Source: Halichondria panicea
Taxonomy: Eukaryota; Porifera; Demospongiae; Suberitida; Halichondriidae
Direction: 5' to 3'
Length of the DNA: 64,000 nucleotides
Assembly: GCF_963675165.1 (NCBI RefSeq)
Contig: NC_087377.1
Span: 13,078,198-13,142,197 of the forward strand
The notes under the pieces are model-generated. The model was not told the DNA's origin. It worked only from the letters and a program-made list of their open reading frames with translations, and ran no database searches. Of the stretch, positions 10,967 to 24,900 are shown in pieces. Every line of letters starts with the position of its first letter. Position 1 is the first letter of the stretch. A program made the translations under genes and the position numbers.

Positions 10967-11974
10967 TATCCTACAGTTTGACCAATGAGATAAATTAGTG
11001 GTGACGTAAGTGTGATATAAGAAGCTTAGCAAGTCTGGAAAAGCTTGGAGCTACATGTTCTTAAAACAATGAACAGAAACAAGAAAACTTAGCTAGCTAA
11101 CTCGATCAGTCCAAAAGGGGGCGGGGCTCACTTACTGGTGTGCAATTAATAATGCCGTAATTATTGTTATGAGCATGCGCAGTGAGCTAGTGAAGCCATG
11201 AGCAGTGATAACTGCATGGGACCATCCCCACAACAATTCAACATGTAAAAACATGGTATGAATTGGTATGAATTACACTGAAAATTATACTCGCGCGTTT
11301 AATTATTGTGAATTCCCCCAAAATTTGCAATGCCCCCATGTTTTGTCCCGGAAATTTGGCTGGGAAAGTTGCCAATCAGATTGCGAAGGGTATAAAATTT
11401 TATGTTTGTGTGTACCTATACCCACAAATTTATTATCGCAGCATGCAGCTGCAAAAAGCCTGCTATTCCGCGAAAAAATAACCTTTTCCAGTGGTCTTTC
11501 CGTGAAAGTTTGTATATACCGTATGCTCCCACAGTTGTAAGTTTGTTTTCCCAGCCTGTGTTGTAATAATAAGTATAATGAATAATGACTGACCGAAGCA
11601 GAATCAATAAATCTTCTTTACTTGGCCTTAGCAGTATCTTATTCCATTTACTCGTGCACAGCAGCAGCTCAAAGTCTTCTGTGGTTCTTGCGAAAGCTTA
11701 TAAAAGTCTTGTTATGACTTTCTAGACACTTGTGGTATGTATACCTACCATGCCTCATACGATGCTCAGGAGTGTGTATAAAGGCCCTTTGCTACGGTAA
11801 ACATATAGACCAGGAGAAGTGCTGAGTGAGCATGATTGGACCCTAACTCAGCACTTTTCCTAGTCTTAATCTGCTCAATACATATAGCACTGGAATGCTT
11901 TGGCCAGGCGACAATGCTGTATAAATGTGTGATTTGTAGGCCATTATAAGTATAATTGTTATATTCTTGTTTAG

Positions 11975-13869
11975 GTGGTGACGTTTTATATTGCTGCACC
12001 AGTTATTGGTAAGTACAGTAGTTATGGCTGTCCATCCCCATTCATTCAACTATCTTGTTTTTCATGTCTAGGTCAGGTGGAGTACATTAATTCAGATTTG
12101 AATTCTGCCGGCCGTAACTTTTCTTGTTCTAATGAAGTTGTCACATATACTTGCAGAGGGCAAGGAGGCACTCTCTTTGTAGATTCTCCACCATTGTTTA
12201 ATCATCCTTTCGGCAGTACCGGTCCTGTTCCAAACGCTCAAGTATTCCCCTCTGCTCCAAATGTTGTTCTTAATCTTATAAACAGATTTACAAACTTGTC
12301 GGGTACATATTATGATGTTAGTCTTCAAATCGGAGTATCGAGTGATGTGCGGATTAATGTTTCATGTTCTACGGATGTTCCTGGCCCTCTGAATGATTTT
12401 GTATTACCATTGATCCACGAGTGTGAGTTTCTCTAGTAATATGAGTAATTGTTAGCTGGTAATTCCGGGGGACAAAATTTTCGTGGTTGGAGCTCAGACA
12501 ATGAATATTTACCCACGAATGAAGCGACTGCCTACATTTACCTGCAGTGCAAGCAGCAACTACGAAAATATATTCCACGAAGTGACTAAATATTGCTCAA
12601 CCACGAATGTTTTGTCCCCGAAAATTGCCAGCTGTACGGTATTACATTATACCCGATAGAAGGTATTTTGAGGTTGCGTATTTACTAATGTACCACGAAA
12701 TTTATACCCACGAATTATTAATTTTGGTTGTCCACAAAAATCGGCAAAACCCTTTTTAATAGTATTCCGCAAAAGTTTATACCCTCTTGCTATACGGTAT
12801 TGCATTCTTAGAGTGCAATATGCATAAGTACTTGTCCCGAATTAGCCAGCTAGATTTAGTACCCCTGTTTCTTGTCCCGAAAGGAAAATTCAAATATCCA
12901 GGAAGGGTTATGCAGGCATGAAGGCATGAAGCACCGCGCAGTGCCGCAAATCTTTTACGGAAGCATAGATAATTTAGACAATAGAAGCCTATTTAGCTAT
13001 ATATACGAACAGAAGCATATGCATGAGGAGATGGAGCGACTTACTATGCATAATAATTATTGCGGACTCAATATCGTCTAACCACATTTCCATGTGCTGT
13101 ACATGTGCGGCTGATAACGCAGCTCTTAGCGGTTTAACATAGTTCCATCTCCTCCTCATGTGCTCCTGATACAAACGAGTGTGCAAGCGCACGCTTGCTA
13201 ATGCCTCTCGCTATGTTTTTGCTTTCGCTCAAAAGTATTAGAGTGTACGTTTTGCAATGGGCTTTGATTGTTTCACAAGAAAGGGGTATCCACAGTTAAT
13301 AGTGCATACTGATTGTGCCTGTAGCCAAGGCATAGTCAGTATAGTCTGTGAGATAAACGACAGAATTCAATCACAGAGAGTAGTATCTATAACAAGCAGT
13401 CTAAAAAGAGTTTAATCAATAAAAGCACCGCGGGTGCTGATGTCTCGGTGGAGATGCCAAGGCTACATAACATAAAGTTACTAATAGCTTTTATACACAT
13501 GATAAACAATTGCTGCATGCAAAAACTCAGGAATGGGTAATGATCGACCGTGATTGTTGTTAAAAACTATCGATGCCAAAAGTTCAAGTTTAAATTAATG
13601 GCTGCATTAGCAGAGCCTTTGCAGCTCTCTTCTCACTCTTGCAGCTACCAATAGCTAGCGTTCTAGTGCAGAGCTAACTACTAAGTAGAGTAGCAACACT
13701 CGGTAAACAAGTTTGGCTACGTGCTCTTCTGAAAAGGCTGTAATGGCTCCAAGTAGGCATAACTCGAGAACGAAGCATTATTTTGTAAATCCACGAATTA
13801 AAATCCAAGTGAACATGACTAGAAGCCTATAGAAACTCTTGATTCATCCTTGGAGCAGCTGTAGCAATC

Positions 13870-13902
<33 letters not shown>

Positions 13903-16900
13903 ACAAACACACTACCGTATACCTCGCTTGCGCATACGCACCGAGGCATAATCACAGAGAGTAGTATCTTATAACAAGCAGTCTAAAAAGAGTTTAATCA
14001 GAGAATTCAATCACAGAAAGTAGTATCTATAACAAGCTGTCTAAAAAGAGTTATAAAAAAAGGTTAGTTTGTGGCTTACCAGGACCTCAGAAGATTTTGC
14101 CAGGATCTGAGGTTCAAAATGGATTCTCTTACACGTGGTATTGAGCGCGCATGCGCATTACATCCAGGAATAAGGGGTGTGTTTGCAAGTTCAATATAAT
14201 GGCTACTAAAATAGCTAGCTTCTTTAGCAGCTCTTTCTGACTCTTGTAGCTAACAAAAAGCTAGCGCTTTAGTGCAAGGCTAACTCATAAGTTGAATAGA
14301 AAGTTTGTGCGAACAGATGATGCTATGAAAGATTCTGAAGAGACTGCAACAGCCTTCAATGTGAGTCAAACTAGCCATAACTCGAGAAAAAAGCTTTAGT
14401 TTGCTAATCCACGAATCGCTAGAAGCCTATAGAAGCTGTTAGTTTTCGTCGCATTGCATCGTTGAGCAGTTACAGCTGGAACAGACACACACACAAACAG
14501 ACACACACACAGTATAAGCTTTACCGTATCCCTCGTGCGGCTACGCCTCGAGGCATAACAAGAACTAGTTGATAGATTTAAGCCACATAATAGCTCTCAA
14601 AGTCTGAGACCTTAGTTGTTTAACCCTTTCCCGGCTTTAATTAAAACAAAATAATACAGAATAAATACATGTTTTTCTTTAAAAATCCATATCTTATGAA
14701 CCGTACATTGAAATCACTCGTAACTATTTCCTACAGGTAGCCCAGACCCCGGGGGTACCATGACATCATCATCGTTACCTAGCAACTGACCACCCCCAAC
14801 TAATTAGCGATTGTTTACAAACATTCACAATTATGTACACAAACAATATTATACGAAGGCACAAAGTGACTATAGACACTAAGTAAGTGTTCTCAATGTT
14901 CTCACGGTGACATAGTTCGATCAGGATCTGCCGAAACTTCTCTGCGAGGTCGTATCAGCAGACGCCCTTTTCCCGGGAAACGTTCTTCACCTACACACAC
15001 GTTTACAAGTTCAATGGTGGCTCATGATATCCACTGCTGTACTAACTAGCCTAAGCAAACCTATACTGAAGCTATCCTGAAGCTATCAGAATACAGTAGG
15101 TTGTACAAATGCTACTCTAGACTTACCAGATCCAGAAACTTGGTCCAGCTCCTTCAGGCTCCTCAGGCTCTTTATTTTTTAGCTTGAGGTAGCTTCCTAC
15201 CTAGCTACGATCCCAGTCACTGTCCTCTCACTCTACAAGGCCATAAGCATCGATATTCTCACTGTCTAGCAGCTCTAGAGCCCCACTGAGGTTGTACTAC
15301 AAAGATCTTGAAGTCATCATCAAACGGTCACTTTTCTTTCGACAGTACTGCACAAAGCGTACCTCAAAGCAAGATGTTGAAAATACCACGTGAAAGAGCA
15401 GCTCAATGCGCATGTGCTGGTACCTACAGCGTGCGCATAGCTCCAACACAGCCTGCACAGCAAATTTTTGAAAAATCTCGGTCCGCTGGACGACATATGT
15501 CGTCCAAAGCCGGGAAAGGGTTAAGCTTACTCCCACTATAACAATTTGCTGTTCTAAATTAATCCCCCTAAACCCACCACCTCATGTTTTCATGGACATT
15601 TTTTTTTTTTAATATGTTGTAGCTGGAAAACGGTCACTACAATAGAAAGCTAGAATTGTGATTGGTTTGTTGTCCCTGGCCCTGTTAGCTAGCTGACTCT
15701 GGGATCCATACAGGAGCAATACTTCTAGGCTTCTTTGCTGTGATCCTAGTCCACAGTGCATACCGTATATGCTCGATCAGAGGCCGATCTTGTATAAAGG
15801 CCACACTCAAATAGTAGCCTCCCTTGCTAACATTTAGTAGCCGCTCTCAAATAGTAGCCTCAGTGAACTTTGACTCTAGCATTTCTGTACGTGGCAGCCA
15901 AAAAAATTATTGATACTAGCAGCTAGCTACATGTACATAGCTACTAGGCAGCTTGTTAGTGTGCTACTTGACATTACCATTAGCTATAATAAGCTATTTC
16001 TGTCCTTCCCTGTATCAAGGGCGTATACAGAGAAGAGGGCATGCAACTCATTATGTGCCGTACGTACTCATCCGACTTCGTATCAAAGACCGGATATACA
16101 ATCCAGTATACGGACGGGAACAAATGGGCGGTGTTATTTACGGAGTTATAATTATGGGCGTGTACATCAGAGCTAGCTAGCTAGCTAGCTAGCTGCCTTG
16201 CATGCTAAAGCGCTAGCTAGTCTAGCTATTTTAGAGAAGTGTCATGACCAGTCCTAGTCCAGCCAGGTCCAAGACAACCCCTTCGAGAGGGAAGTTAAGT
16301 GCTGGGCGTATTGTTAAGAAGTACCAGAGACTCAGGAAGACAGGTAGGTTTCATCTTCTTGGCGTTGCAACTGTTGGATGGTTTGCCTTTGCCTTTGACA
16401 CTGCTAGTACGAGCCATACTGCTGCTGAGAACTAGTTCTATCCATGCTGCAATCGAGCTAGCTAGCTGCAGATATAAAAAAAGATCTTGATTTACCTTGT
16501 GCGGTCAAATGTTATGCGTAGGCGTTTTTGTGGGCAGTTCTAAAAATAGCTCAATACGAAGTCGGATGATTCTGAGAATAGGGTGAGTTGCATGCCCTCT
16601 TCTCGCCCTTGCCTGTATGCAATGCATCTAAAAAAAAAAAAAAAAAGACTCCCTCATGGCAGAGTTCAAGTTTATGCAGGTGAAAAGAACTTTTGATGAC
16701 AAACTAATGGTTGTTGAATTAGCTGGAGCTAATAAACGCTGCTCTTGAACAGTGGCCTCTCTCGAATTGTAGCCAGCCGCCTCTTCTAGCAAAAGAAACA
16801 TTTAGTAGCCGCGGCTCCTGATCAAGCATATACGGCAGGGTTCAGCCCACACTGATTGGGGGTGGTTAGATCCGACCATGCACCGTTCTCTTCAATCCGA

Positions 16901-19900
16901 CCACCACTTACCTCTCTCCGACCAGTTGCTAATCTACTTTTGCTTATAGCATGCTCAGTAGGAGGCCACACTACACACGTGGCTGAATCTCCACGATCTA
17001 GGAGTGATAATTATGAATACATGTAGATCTAGTTCAGATAAGACTTGATGACAGTGAATCTAGCATGCAGTGGTGATGCATGGATCTGAGACTATGCAAG
17101 CCTCCTCAAAGAAGACAGCAGCCATCTGGTGCAAGCTAATGCACTGATTCTGCATGCTGCTATTAGTATCAGCAACTGATGCAGAATCAGTGCATGAGCT
17201 TCTATGACTCAAAGTAAGGCCACTCCAAGTGATACTCTGGTTTCTGGTCCACCGCCCGCATCAGATTTTATTCTTGGATTTCTATCTCATTATTGGATTT
17301 CTATCTCATTATTTCTACTACGCATGCGCATAATGGTCCATGTGGTACAAAATAGTGTGATAATGATATTCATTTGCAAAATAATGAGATTCATAAGGTA
17401 AACTTGATAAAGAAAAGCCGCCCGCCCGCATGCAATTAGAAAAACTTCAGGACCAGAAACCAGAGTATCACTTGGAGTGGCCTAAGCAAAAAGTAAGCAA
17501 GGAAAGAAGAGCATTGGCTAAAATAAGTATAGCCTATGTAGGCCATAGGATTTTTTTGTGTGTTGTTGTATGCTTTTTGTGTTGTATGCCAGAAGCACAT
17601 TACAGAAGGAGCGTCTAACTGTGCATGGGTTCGGAAATCGCATCTCGTGTGCTTTCCTAAACGCCGCATTGCCTTATAAGAAAAGTGTGTAAGTACTGTG
17701 TACATAAATTACAGACCGCGGTCAGCCTGTGAATATCATTATAAACGGATTTTGTATGTAGTGCAGCAGCAGGAGAGCTAGGTTGAGCCAGAAAGAGCTA
17801 AAATGAATAGCTAGATCTTTGATGGATGTTGGTATATATCATGGAAGAGACTGTCATCGGTGAGGTACAGAAAGTTCTAAAATAGGAGCATATCCAGTCA
17901 CTTTGTACAGAGAAAGTTTGCTAGACTTAGACTAACACATACTAGGCGTTTTGTTTTTGCAGTAGGGGGGGTTCTTAGAAGAGAGACAGGCCTATAGCTA
18001 GCTAGCTAGCTGTAGCTTTTCACTTTTATTGACCTATGCTTGGTAAAAGTGCACCGTCAGCTCAATTAGCATTCGCCCGCAGACCCACTTAGTGGTTTTG
18101 CATATAAGGTCATGCTTTGCAAACTTCCATGAGATGCAATTCCCGAGGTGAGACGCTCCTTCTGTAATGTGCTCCTGGTGCCACTAAAACCCTGTTCTCA
18201 AATGTTTCAGCATCTGGTTTAGTTTTATTGTTCCTGAGTTTCTGTGCTAGGACAGTTACGTCATACATGATAACACCACTACATGCACTGTATTATATCA
18301 TTCTTCTGGTTTCTTTGTAATCATGTCCCCAGCCGAGGGTTTGCACTTTAATGCTGTTCTGTCGTAAGTTTGCAGTTATTTATGTGTTATAGTGATGTTA
18401 GTGATGTCTTGTTTTCTTCAGGACCATGCGGAGACTATATTTATCAACTATCGCTAATTAGATCTATGACGAGTAATTCACATATACATACTAGACATGC
18501 CTCGCGCAGAGTTGTATTTAAGTATAATTTTAAGAGAAAATTAATAGAACAACAGCAAATTGTTATACCTCGAGGCGTAGCCGCACGAGGGATATGGTAA
18601 AGCTGTCTGTGTGTGTATTCCAGCTGTAAGTTATGGCTATTTGACTCACATTGAAGGCCTCTTCAGAATCTTTCATAGCATCATCTGTTCGCACAATTTT
18701 CTATTCAACATAAAAAATTATAAGTTAGCCTTGCACTAAAGCGCTAGCTTTTTGTTAGCTACAAGAGTCAGAAAGAGCTGCTAAAGAAGCTAGTAGCTAT
18801 TCTTATAATTTCTTGTAACTTGCTGACACACCCTTTATTCCTGCGCATGCGCTCATTACCACGTGTGAGAGAATCCATTTTCAGAAATCAATGGTCTTGG
18901 TAAGCCACCAAACACTTGTACAATGATACCAGAATACAGTAGATGTGTGCACACAAGATATTGTGTACACAAGATATTGTGTACACAAGATATGTACTAG
19001 TTAATGCACTGTTGCAAGTGCTCTATGGATATTATTGGCCAAGTGGAAGTTCGAGAAGCTCATGTACATGATGCTTCGAGAACTTAGCAATACTAGCCTT
19101 TACTCGAGAATAAAGCCTTTGTTAGCAAGATAGCATTGCTAGAAGCTTATAGAATCAACTTAGCTGTACTCTCATTGCAACCATGGAGCAGTTGTAGTTA
19201 TTATAAAATTCGATGGCTTAAAAATCAATTATTTTAACCACCAACCGTGCTCTAACTACCCCAGCCATGCTCTAACTACCAAACTGTTCCAAAAATGCCA
19301 ACCACAGAATAATAGAGCACGGTCTGTGGTTACTACAGTTGTAGATCCTAGTCTATGGCATTTGTTACCCGAGACGCGCGTGGGCGGCCACGGGTATAGT
19401 AGTATGTTGGTTTGTTTGTCTGTTTGTTTGTCGCGAGTATATCTACTCACCTGGATGCCACAGCGCTGCGTTTACAGCATGGATAGCCTTCACACAACAA
19501 TATCTTGGTTTAAGTAGTGGCAGATTTTGATGTTAAAGCTTCTTTGTCGAGCAAAAGCTAAGAAGCTTGAACAAGCTTGTGACTGGGTCTGCTTACCTGG
19601 ATGATCTAGCACTGCGTTTACAGCATGGGTAGCCTCCACACAACAAGTTAATACTTTTGATAGTGGCAGCTTTTAGTGTTAATGCTTTGTTGTCTAATAA
19701 AAGCGAGCAAAATTTAGCTTGAACAGAACTTGTAAACTTCGCACTACCAGACCGCATCTTAAGTGGGTGCGTAGGTGTAGTGGTAAAAATGATATCAGCA
19801 TACACACACGTGTGGTTTGTACCTCCAGCCCACATTTAATTTTATTCATGGCTAACAGTTTACATAACTACAAGTGTTAGTGACGGATTCAGTCCGAGAT

Positions 19901-21914
19901 ATAGAATGGAATGTGCGTGGGAGTTGCATACTCCTCTTCATACACTCCTGTTAAAACTAATAACTTATTGTGTGAAGACTATTCATGATGTAGACGCAGT
20001 GCTGTGGCATCCAGGTGAGCAAGCTCAGATCTGACAAACACAACTATACCTGCTGGCCGTGCAAGTCCAAACGACTACTATACCCGTGGCGGCTCACGCG
20101 CCTCGGATAATGATACTAATTACGTAAAACATGCAACAAAGTGATTCCCGAAATCCTTCCGTGCAACGGTAGAGGGCAGCGGTGCCTGACTACTCAACCA
20201 CGATGAGTAATTGTGATCCTTCATATAATTATACAGCACGAGTGGAACCACCATCCGATGTGAGGAGTTTTTACACTGTTAAGTGTGCTGAGCTTATAGC
20301 AAGTCGATCAGTTCGTGTCTGGTGGACCCCACCTGCGAACTCCCAATTTGACATTGATTATTATCTTGTAAGAGTTTACAGGAACAGAGTGTTGTACACA
20401 ACTATAACGTCTACTAACAATAGTCTGAATGTTAGCATTCCATTTGGAGCAATAAGTGCTGATGTTAGAAGTGTTTCCACTTGCGGCACTATCAGTGCTG
20501 CAGGAGCATCAACAGACGAATCAGTTAATGAAGGATGTCCAGGTTTGTTTGAAACAAATCCTCATGCATGAATCTAATTATCTTTGTTCCCTTTTGTAGA
20601 GTTTTATTTTGGTTTTTTGGTTCCAACACTAATCGGTTTTCTCCTCATCGTCACTGTTATCATACTGGTTATGTTTCTTGTGATAGCAAAGAGGAAGGTG
20701 AGCATAATAATTATTATAATAATAATAATAATTTATACATAAATTGTGTATGCGTGTACTGCCTTGATGTTAAATATCGACAGTTCACGCATGTGTACTT
20801 AGCCTTATTTTGCTCCTCTTGCAGATATCACTCTTGCAAGTAAATGATGAAAAGGTGTGTATGTATGTATATCTATTGATATGCATGTAACAATGTTGGC
20901 TGTATCAAAATGGTAGTATATATATATATATATATACAGTAGACTCTCGCTATTCCGGCTCTCTGAAGTACGGCCACCTCGATATACAGTAGACTCTCGC
21001 TATTCCGGCTCTCTGAAGTACGGCCACCTCGATATACCGGCCATTTGGTTTGGCACGGAATGCTAGCTATATGTTTACTGCACAAAACTCACCCTGAAGT
21101 ACGGCCACTCGCTATTCCGTTTACTGGCTGTCCCAAACACATGCTAGCTATATGTTTACTGCACAAAACTCACCCTGAAGTACGGCCACTCGCTATTCCG
21201 TTTACCGGCCAGTGCTGGCTGTCCCAAACAAGGTTTTCAATGTAATTTTATACGTATATTACGGCCGGATATGACGTTTTGGGTGTGGTTTAGCAAATAA
21301 AATTGGATTACACTATATTGGATTACAAATTGGATTAGAATAGAGAACAGAATGATTCATTATCCTTTATTATCCTCGAGACAAGAACCGCAAAAGTAGT
21401 CATTAGAGATTCAAGGTAAGGTCGTTTTTAAGCCGCGGCTATTTTCTGAGCTACAGCCACCTCGCTATTCCGGCCAAGCTGCATGGTCCCAAGGGTGACC
21501 GGATTAACGAGAGTCTACTGTAATGATAATAACCTTTGCATAATTATGTTAAATCAGCTGTGGATTTTCTAAGAGTATGTAGTAGTAATTAGGCCTTGAT
21601 AAATAATTATTATGCTTTTTTTCACCCATTATTCTATTCTTTAATTCTTGAAAATGTGCCTATTATTCACATAAAAAATCCGATTATTCTCATAAAAGTG
21701 CAAAAAAATGCGACATATTAATTATAGACATGGACATTGATGCCTATTATTCCCAATATTGTTTAGATGCCTATTATGCTTAAATTATTACGAGCATAAT
21801 TTATCAGGGCCTAGTAGTAATTTATAATTTCATATTAATTTTGTCTCACTACTTTTATGTTTGATATTTCCCCAGGGCGAAGCTCTTGAACCACATCGAC
21901 AGTCATCGCAATAA
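11975..21914 (+). CDS. Ig-like/FN3 membrane receptor without CCP modules, copy C
   Basis: Likely exons: 11975-12011 (possible end of a leader; first exon not found), 12072-12422 Ig-like domain with Cys residues and several N-x-S/T sites, 20237-20542 fibronectin III (VRVWWTPP, IDYYLVRVYR), 20600-20697 transmembrane helix (FLVPTLIGFLLIVTVIILVM) ending VIAKRK, 20825-20854, and 21876-21914 with stop. The cytoplasmic tail is very short (about 25 residues) and has no Tyr motif. Extracellular junctions are phase 1, as in copies A and B. The long intron 12423-20236 is filled with repeats, and a pogo-like MITE sits in the last intron. Probably a diverged paralogue; the 5' end and signal peptide are unresolved. 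It could also be two fragments, because the intron is unusually long for this region. Confidence 0.6.
13425..13950 (-). repeat. Hairpin-plus-microsatellite repeat, subfamily 2 (inverted)
   Basis: Carries a (CA)n tract at 13870-13912 followed by a hairpin of CCTCG..CGAGG type enclosing a GCGCATAC core. The interior matches 46360-46915 on the other strand. Confidence 0.6.
14075..14560 (-). repeat. Hairpin-plus-microsatellite repeat, subfamily 1 (inverted)
   Basis: Parallel to the 9135-9560 copy, ending in the CCTCGTGCGGCTACG hairpin and AGGCATAA. Confidence 0.6.
14624..15520. mobile_element. Non-autonomous piggyBac-type element with TTAA duplication
   Basis: TTAA at 14620-14623 and 15521-15524 bracket inverted ends CCCTTTCCCGGCTTT. 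TTAA targets and CCC-starting ends are the signature of piggyBac elements (family knowledge). Just inside the right end is the 18-bp palindrome GGACGACATATGTCGTCC. No transposase frame inside, so it would need one supplied in trans. Confidence 0.78.
15763..16835. mobile_element. TIR element with CCGTATATGC ends
   Basis: Left end CCGTATATGCTCGATCAG and right end CTGATCAAGCATATACGG are inverted; TA at the left. Subterminal TAGTAGCC motifs repeat at both ends. About 1.07 kb, with no recognisable coding sequence. Confidence 0.55.
17217..17483. mobile_element. 267-bp MITE with about 34-bp inverted ends
   Basis: AGGCCACTCCAAGTGATACT at the left is repeated in inverse at the right, continuing through CTGGTTTCTGGTCC with no mismatch seen. 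AT-rich middle, non-coding. Confidence 0.72.
18565..18905 (+). repeat. Hairpin-plus-microsatellite repeat, subfamily 1 (shortened)
   Basis: Starts with CCTCGAGGCGTAGCCGCACG and a short GT run, then a shortened version of the 7595-8150 interior. Confidence 0.58.
19365..20110. mobile_element. TIR element ending just upstream of the receptor C FN3 exon
   Basis: Left TTACCCGAGACGCGCGTGGG and right CGCGCCTCGGATAA arms are inverted, both continuing into CACGGGTATAGTAGT. The interior has two diverged tandem copies (about 19440-19570 and 19590-19715) of a unit also present at 43640-43745. Non-coding. Confidence 0.55.
20937..21520. mobile_element. pogo-like MITE with internal duplications, in receptor C intron
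   Basis: CAGTAGACTCTCGCTATTCC start and GAGAGTCTACTG end. The first 50 bp or so are duplicated in tandem at the left end, and an inner block (ATGTTTACTGCACAAAACTC) is also repeated. Flanked by a TA-rich run. Confidence 0.68.
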
Positions 21915-21959
21915 GGTAAATAATTATTATCTTTAATTCATCGACCCTACATGTAAGAC

Positions 21960-24900
21960 TCCACACTGTATGCCAATACAATAATTGTTCGTTCTCGCTG
22001 TAGATTGTAAGAAGAATCTTTCAAGTCTGCAAGACTTAGTACACTGTTTAAGTATAACGGACTGTAGAGAATAACAGACTGTAGAGAGACTAATGTATTA
22101 TAATTATAGGTGCTGTGTTAATGATGATAATATCTGTGCAAGCTTCGTTTCCCTCAAATAATGGCAATATGTATATACACGCTTCTCCAAAACCGGCCAT
22201 GCAGCTAATTGCATGGAGCACAGCATATCTGACCGAGAGTCTACTGCCTCTACACTAATATGCCACACATACATAATACTTAAAAGGCACTTGTACCATG
22301 ATGTGCTCCGACACTAAGGAATATCCATTGAAACCTCCACGGGTACAAATCCCATCCATGTACCCTGCTATAGGCGTACATTCATGTACCCTAGGGTATA
22401 CATTGGCTGTGGTCAGCCTAAAGCCCACCCTCCACCCCATTCTTTTATAGATCACTACTGTGACACACTAGGATCACATTGTGAAGATAAATTCTTCAGT
22501 TTCCAATCAGATTCACTAAAACTACTGGACCACATTGGAAGTGGGTTGTAAATGTGGTTTGTCAAGTGCAAGCACACGCACACAAAATGCATGTGCACAC
22601 AGTGCATGCACGGCAGGGATCAAACTACTACTCGGTATAAGTTATAAATGGCCATTCTATGTAGCACTTAATAACCAAGTCAATGTACTTTGCTGTTTTG
22701 ACTCCACAGCAGGGAAAGAGAAAAGTTGACATAGAGTAATTCATTGTAAAGACAACGGACTTAGAGCTTGTCAGTGGTATAAACTTACTTCTCTAGAGTA
22801 CCTCCCAGCCCCTGAGTGATCGCTAGTGGATAGGATAGCTAGAAACAGTTAAAATACAACACAGAACGATCAACCACGAAAATATTTGCGAGCGCGAATT
22901 CAACCTTTTACACAGGGCGGCCCGGTCGTTTCCAATCCCTCTTACTGTTCTATTTATGATTTATGATGAAACCCTAATGAACAGTATACCCCCAATGAAA
23001 AAGTATACCTCCTATTATGAAAAAAGTATACCATACTTCAATTTGGCACTAATATAGCGCCATACGAAAAAAAAGTATAATTTGTCTTTGTCATTCTCGA
23101 TGTTTTAGAGCAACCCCATTAATCTTGAGTTGCTGGCTAATCATAGAAAATAATGGGGACCCTTGGGACCATGCAACTTGGCCGGAATAGCGAGGTGGCT
23201 GTATATATAGCTCAAGAAATAGCCGCGGCTTAAAAACGACCTTACCTCGAATCTAATGACTAATAATTTTGTGGTTCTTGTCTCTTTTTTATGAAAGATT
23301 TAGCAATTATACATAATTATACACAAATACACAAATAGCTACAAAGCTAGGGTGAAGTGAGTCCTATAACATACGTTTTAATAGTTACAACATGTCAACT
23401 AGATGTGAATACAGATGAGACTTAAATGAACTTATACTAGTACAGTCTACTAAAGTAAAGTCCTTGTGGCTAACCATAATTATTGTGACGCCCATGAGAA
23501 AACTGAAGTAGCCGAATAGCCGCGGTTAACGCAAATTTGTGTCATTAAGGAACTCTACTCTTATTTAATTTGTGGTAAGCTACAACCTTCCTGAGCTCCA
23601 CATCTTTGCAAGGCTTCTCTCGAAGGTTAACAGAAGCCATACCAAGTCCGATTGCCATAGGTTAGCAATCAAAAATTTGCTTAAAATTTCGTATGAAATT
23701 TGTATTTATATAAATTCAATATCAATCTCAAAAATGAACATACATTATAATAAATACAATTACAATAATTAATTCTATGGTGCAACAATAACAAAGAGGC
23801 CTCTGTACACAGGGGATGAGGTATCCTGGATAGTAGTCACAGTGAGTAGAACTTCTCAGAACCATAAGATGGTGGTGGTTCCATGGCAGATAGCAGTGAC
23901 GATTGTTTCACAGACCTGCATGAGGAAGAAAGAGTATTACCAACCAAGCAGATCACCTCTAGAATCAATGGTTCTTACACACAAGTAGCACAGAACCTGA
24001 CAAACACCAGCCAACAAGCCAGCCATAAACAATTGAATTTTAAATGTAACCTTGGGGTGGTGCCTAAAAGATCAAAAGATTATCATGCAATCAATACACA
24101 CACTAAATTGAATAATAACATTCAGCCACATAATTATAATTGAATTGCTATAATAGACAGCAGACTAAAAATTGGGTAGATACATGTAACACAGCACTAA
24201 CTCACAAGCCAACAAACCTAAAGAAGTATACTGAGAACAGCCATACACAAAGTACAGTACATCTCATACAAGGGTGACAAAAAAATAATTATGAATCATG
24301 CAACCTTAGAACTCATAGGCACATATAAAGCAATTGTGATCCTACAATAAACTGGGAGTTTATAAAAAGATTCAACTTTGGGCACAAAAGAGTTACAATG
24401 CATATCACAGGCAAACACACAAGCCAACTAATGACAAATTATGACCTAATCCTAGCTGGGGAGCATAACACAACCAACAAGCCTATTATGTTGGGAAGAA
24501 AATGTCCTTACACAAGTAAACAGTACACTCATAAGCCCAACAGCCTTTGCTTTCCCCTGAAAAGGTCAGAACATTATTATGCAATCAACCTCTGTACAAG
24601 TCATGTACAGTGAGCCTAATAGTAGTGAGCCTAATTGAGTAGTAGACTAATTGAATTGTAACCTTGGAAGCAAGCAGAAACTTCACACAAGCCTAGGCAT
24701 AAGAATTAACTTTTGGCAGCACTGATAATGTAAATTGTTAGCAGCATAAAGTATCATGCCACAGGCACACACAGGGGGCACACACGCACGCACGGGCGGG
24801 CACGCACACACACACATGCACGCACACACGCACACACACGCGGGCACCAATAGTGAATACACATGCAGCTATTAACAGAATACATTGTGGATGAGACCAA

